Origin: Saprospiraceae bacterium
Lineage (GTDB): Bacteria; Bacteroidota; Bacteroidia; Chitinophagales; Saprospiraceae
Direction: 5' to 3'
NCBI GenBank assembly: GCA_007134625.1
Contig: SLKL01000341.1
Coordinates: forward strand, 1 to 7,587
Length of the DNA: 7,587 nt
Part shown: one piece after another, positions 5,826-7,587 of the stretch
How positions within the stretch are numbered: position 1 is the stretch's first letter
How the letters are laid out: the number at the start of each line of letters is the position of its first letter
Notes under the pieces: generated by a model
Told to the model about the DNA's origin: nothing
What the model saw: the letters and a program-made list of their open reading frames with translations, nothing else
The model's database searches: none
Made by a program: the position numbers and the translations under genes

Positions 5826-6692
5826 TCAACCGAGATAGGATCTTAGGTTATTTCTGCTTAGTGAGCGCTTCATCCTTATTATGGCTCTATCCCTTATTTG
5901 GCGAACACGTTCCTTGCTTAACCCGGTAAATTCACTGATTTCCTCAAGTGACATTTCTTGCTCGTCATTTAAACCGTAGTAGGCTGAAAGTATAGCGTGC
6001 TCTCGCGGGGAAAGACTGGATAATTCAATTTGAACCTGATCTTTCAGAGATTCCTTCATCAGTGATTTATCAGGACTACCCATAGTTTCGTCTGCTAGAA
6101 GATCAAGCAGAGTAACATCACTATCATCATCTAAAATGGGGCTGTCAACACTGGAGAACTGATGACCTGATTTAAGGGCATCTTCAAGGCTGTCAACAGA
6201 TACTTCAAGCAGGTCTGCCAATTCGGTTTTGGTGGGTTCCCGCTCAAATTCCTGTAGGAAAAAATTAGTAGCCTCTTTTACTTTATTGAATAAAGCTGAT
6301 TTATTGTGGGGAATTCTTACTATACGAGAATATTCAACTATTGCAGCTAAAATGGATTGTCTAATCCACCACACTGCATAAGAAATGAATTTAAAGCCCT
6401 TGGTTTCATCAAATCTTTTGGCGGCTTTTATCAATCCTACATTGCCTTCATTGATTAGATCAGAAAGCGTTAAGCCATTGTTTTGATATTGTTTGGCAAC
6501 GCTAATAACGAACCGCAAATTGGCTTTAGTTAATTTTTCCAAAGCATCCTGATCACCGTCTTTTACTTTTGCAGCCAACTCAGCCTCCTCCTCAGGACTC
6601 AACAACTCATATTTACTCACCTCGTTTAAGTACATATCAATAGATGCACTTTCACGCTTTGTAAAGGATTGGTTAATTTTGAGTTGCTTCAT
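5826..6692 (-). CDS. rpoD: RNA polymerase sigma factor, RpoD/SigA type
   Basis: A 288-aa sigma-70 protein that directs RNA polymerase to promoters. It has the compact Bacteroidota primary-sigma architecture without region 1.1: region 1.2 (about 16-48, SIDMYLNEVSKYELLSPEEE), region 2 (about 53-123) with LTKANLRFVISVAKQYQ, LSDLINEGNVGLIKAAKRFD and the melting and -10 segment GFKFISYAVWWIRQSI (99-114), region 3 (about 132-205), and region 4 (about 222-285) with the HTH SLEEISEFTGLSKERVRQIR (248-267). It ends in RSYLG, as such proteins commonly do. Its place just after pnp is familiar in Bacteroidota. One oddity: residues 119-133 read VEYSRIVRIPHNKSA, whereas primary sigmas of this phylum, from memory, usually have AEQSRIVRLPLNKVG, so it may be a second, group-2-like copy. 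The ATG start has an A-rich leader and no Shine-Dalgarno. Confidence 0.9.
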   Translation of the reverse strand: MKQLKINQSFTKRESASIDMYLNEVSKYELLSPEEEAELAAKVKDGDQDALEKLTKANLRFVISVAKQYQNNGLTLSDLINEGNVGLIKAAKRFDETKGFKFISYAVWWIRQSILAAIVEYSRIVRIPHNKSALFNKVKEATNFFLQEFEREPTKTELADLLEVSVDSLEDALKSGHQFSSVDSPILDDDSDVTLLDLLADETMGSPDKSLMKESLKDQVQIELSSLSPREHAILSAYYGLNDEQEMSLEEISEFTGLSKERVRQIRDRAIIRMKRSLSRNNLRSYLG

Positions 6693-6707
6693 TTTGATCT
6701 GTCAGCT

Positions 6708-6746
6708 ATAGGAATCAATAATAGAATTACGAAAAAACATTCCTAT
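6708..6746 (-). promoter_or_regulatory. 8-bp inverted repeat in the sigma-factor leader
   Basis: ATAGGAAT (6708-6715) and ATTCCTAT (6739-6746) are exact reverse complements 23 bp apart, ending 15 bp before the start codon on the minus strand. In RNA this would form a stem near the ribosome entry region; in DNA it could be a dyad binding site. The function is not known. Confidence 0.3.
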
Positions 6747-6834
6747 TAGTTCCTTTTACAAAAAATCATTAGGAGATTGCTGTTGAAAATTGTAACAGTG
6801 ATTTTATCAGCCTATTGTTCAACCTAATATGATC

Positions 6835-6864
6835 AAAAAAGCAACACTCTTGTGAAACACAAGA
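6835..6864 (-). terminator. Possible rho-independent terminator after pnp
   Basis: TCTTGTG (6848-6854) and CACAAGA (6858-6864) form a perfect 7-bp stem with a 3-nt loop. On the minus strand the stem is followed after 7 nt by six T's (complement of A's at 6835-6840). It lies 85 bp past the pnp stop. The 7-nt gap before the T-run is longer than in a classical terminator, so it may be partial. The flanking AACACT is repeated directly on both sides of the stem. Confidence 0.4.
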
Positions 6865-6896
6865 AAAACACTTAGTAAGTACAAACCTCACCTAAT

Positions 6897-6915
6897 CATA
6901 ATCAAGTTGATTATG
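6897..6915. repeat. Perfect 19-bp palindrome CATAATCAA-G-TTGATTATG
   Basis: Nine-base arms are exactly complementary around one G (6906). It starts 33 bp past the pnp stop on the minus strand. As RNA it would be an 8-bp stem with a 3-nt loop lacking a T-run. As DNA it has the shape of a dimeric-repressor operator. The arms are long enough to stand out from the AT-rich background. Confidence 0.5.
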
Positions 6916-6948
6916 GTACTGAATAAAACATGAAGCAGGGGAAATTAA

Positions 6949-7587
6949 TTACCTTCTGTTTCTATCGTTTCTATTTCGGTCATTGCGATGAGAACGATCG
7001 TCTCTGCGATCCTTGTTACCTCCACCCTCAGGTTTGTCAAGCAAAACTTTACGGGAAAGTTTAAACTTACCTGATTTGGGGTCAATTCCAATTAGTTTGA
7101 CCTGAACATCATCTCCAACTTTAAAGAAATCCTCAACCTTTTCTACTCTCTCATGGGCAAATTCAGATACGTGTAACAGACCGCTTTTTCCGGCAAAATC
7201 AACAAATACCCCATAAGGCATAACCGAAGCTACTTTGGCATCATAAACATCGCCCACCTCGGGAACATGAGTAATAGACTTGATTCTGTTTTTAGCAGCT
7301 TCAAGACCATCTTTATCATTACTCGTAATCTGTACAATACCCTTATCATCTACCTCATCAATACTGATAACAGTATTGGTTTCTGCCTGAATTTCCTGTA
7401 TGATTTTTCCACCTGGTCCAATAACCGCTCCAATAAAGCTCTTATCAATAGTCAATTCAACTACACGAGGAGCATGTGGTTTAAGATCTTCTCTTGGCTC
7501 TGAGATGACTTTATTCATCTCATTGATGATGTGAATTCTTCCCTCTTTAGCTTGTATTAAAGCTTTTTCGAGTACTTCATAGGGTAA
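6949..7587 (-). CDS. pnp: Polyribonucleotide nucleotidyltransferase (PNPase), C-terminal part (truncated by window)
   Basis: PNPase degrades RNA 3'-to-5' by phosphorolysis in the cytoplasm. The frame is open to the right edge (212 residues plus stop), so the ATG at 7518 is internal: residues before it, LPYEVLEKALIQAKEGR, continue the second RNase PH core into the EGRIHIINEM segment. Numbering from the window edge, the KH domain (about 41-102) has GAVIGPGGKI (53-62), and the S1 RNA-binding domain (about 110-180) has GDVYDAKVASVMPYGVFVDF and GLLHVSEFA. After LSRKVLL comes a charged tail (187-212) made almost only of Gly, Asn, Asp, Arg, Lys, His and Ser, ending RNDRNRR. Such basic tails are common in this phylum and probably add RNA contact. 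The catalytic RNase PH active site lies outside the window. It is co-oriented with the sigma-factor gene, 256 bp downstream. Confidence 0.95.
   Translation of the reverse strand, partial: LPYEVLEKALIQAKEGRIHIINEMNKVISEPREDLKPHAPRVVELTIDKSFIGAVIGPGGKIIQEIQAETNTVISIDEVDDKGIVQITSNDKDGLEAAKNRIKSITHVPEVGDVYDAKVASVMPYGVFVDFAGKSGLLHVSEFAHERVEKVEDFFKVGDDVQVKLIGIDPKSGKFKLSRKVLLDKPEGGGNKDRRDDRSHRNDRNRNDRNRR

Larger units (their letters stand above)
6693..6948. other. Spacer/leader between pnp and the sigma-factor gene
   Basis: 256 bp with no ORF. In the direction of transcription (minus) it contains a 19-bp palindrome, a hairpin with a trailing T-run, and an 8-bp inverted repeat just before the sigma start. 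I could not identify a confident TAnnTTTG promoter for the sigma gene here. The hairpins suggest that pnp and rpoD messages are at least partly separated. Confidence 0.55.

Noticed and set aside
6780..6798. CTGTT/AACAG hairpin in the pnp-rpoD spacer
   Set aside because: A 5-bp stem with a 9-nt loop in AT-rich DNA is expected by chance, and no supporting context was found.
7267..7503. Plus-strand ORF opposite the PNPase KH domain
   Set aside because: It is antisense to a highly conserved KH sequence, and its Asn/Phe-rich translation is typical of a shadow frame.

Overview
The window looks like ordinary chromosome from an AT-rich member of the Bacteroidota. A Saprospira-like lineage is my guess, not a demonstrated assignment. 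The evidence is the roughly 288-residue primary-type sigma factor without region 1.1 lying directly after pnp, and starts preceded by A-rich leaders instead of Shine-Dalgarno sequences. Candidate promoters of the TTG-N20-TAnnTTTG kind and an uncharacterised lipoprotein with Asp-Gly-Asp-Gly-Asn signatures fit the same phylum.

Layout from left to right. (1) Positions 1-993, plus strand: the C-terminal part of an Nramp-family metal transporter, cut by the window edge. (2) Positions 1158-2348, plus strand: a secreted N-acetylmuramoyl-L-alanine amidase with a LysM-like N-terminus and all zinc and catalytic residues. (3) Positions 2351-3373, minus strand: a LuxE-type acyl-protein synthetase, converging with the amidase so that only 2 bp separate the stops. 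(4) Positions 3451-3954, plus strand: a small lipoprotein divergent from the LuxE-type gene. (5) Positions 4013-5311, minus strand: a LolC/LolE-type ABC permease. (6) Positions 5312-5825: a 514-bp gene-free stretch with a hairpin, a heptad tandem repeat and an imperfect inverted repeat. (7) Positions 5826-6692, minus strand: an RpoD/SigA-type sigma factor. (8) Positions 6693-6948: a leader/spacer with several dyads. (9) Positions 6949-7587, minus strand: the C-terminal KH and S1 part of polynucleotide phosphorylase, running off the right edge.

Two functional themes can be read. One is core RNA metabolism and transcription (pnp, rpoD), in the gene order familiar from Bacteroidota. The other is envelope biology: amidase for peptidoglycan cleavage, LolE-type permease for lipoprotein release, and a lipoprotein. 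The LuxE-type protein has no luxC, luxD or luxAB beside it, so its acyl substrate is unknown.

I found no defence system, CRISPR array, transposase, integrase or RNA gene. The least explained sequence is the 5468-5637 repeat structure. It looks like a fragment of a dispersed intergenic repeat family that has grown by 7-bp steps. I do not see convincing evidence of a new multi-gene system.
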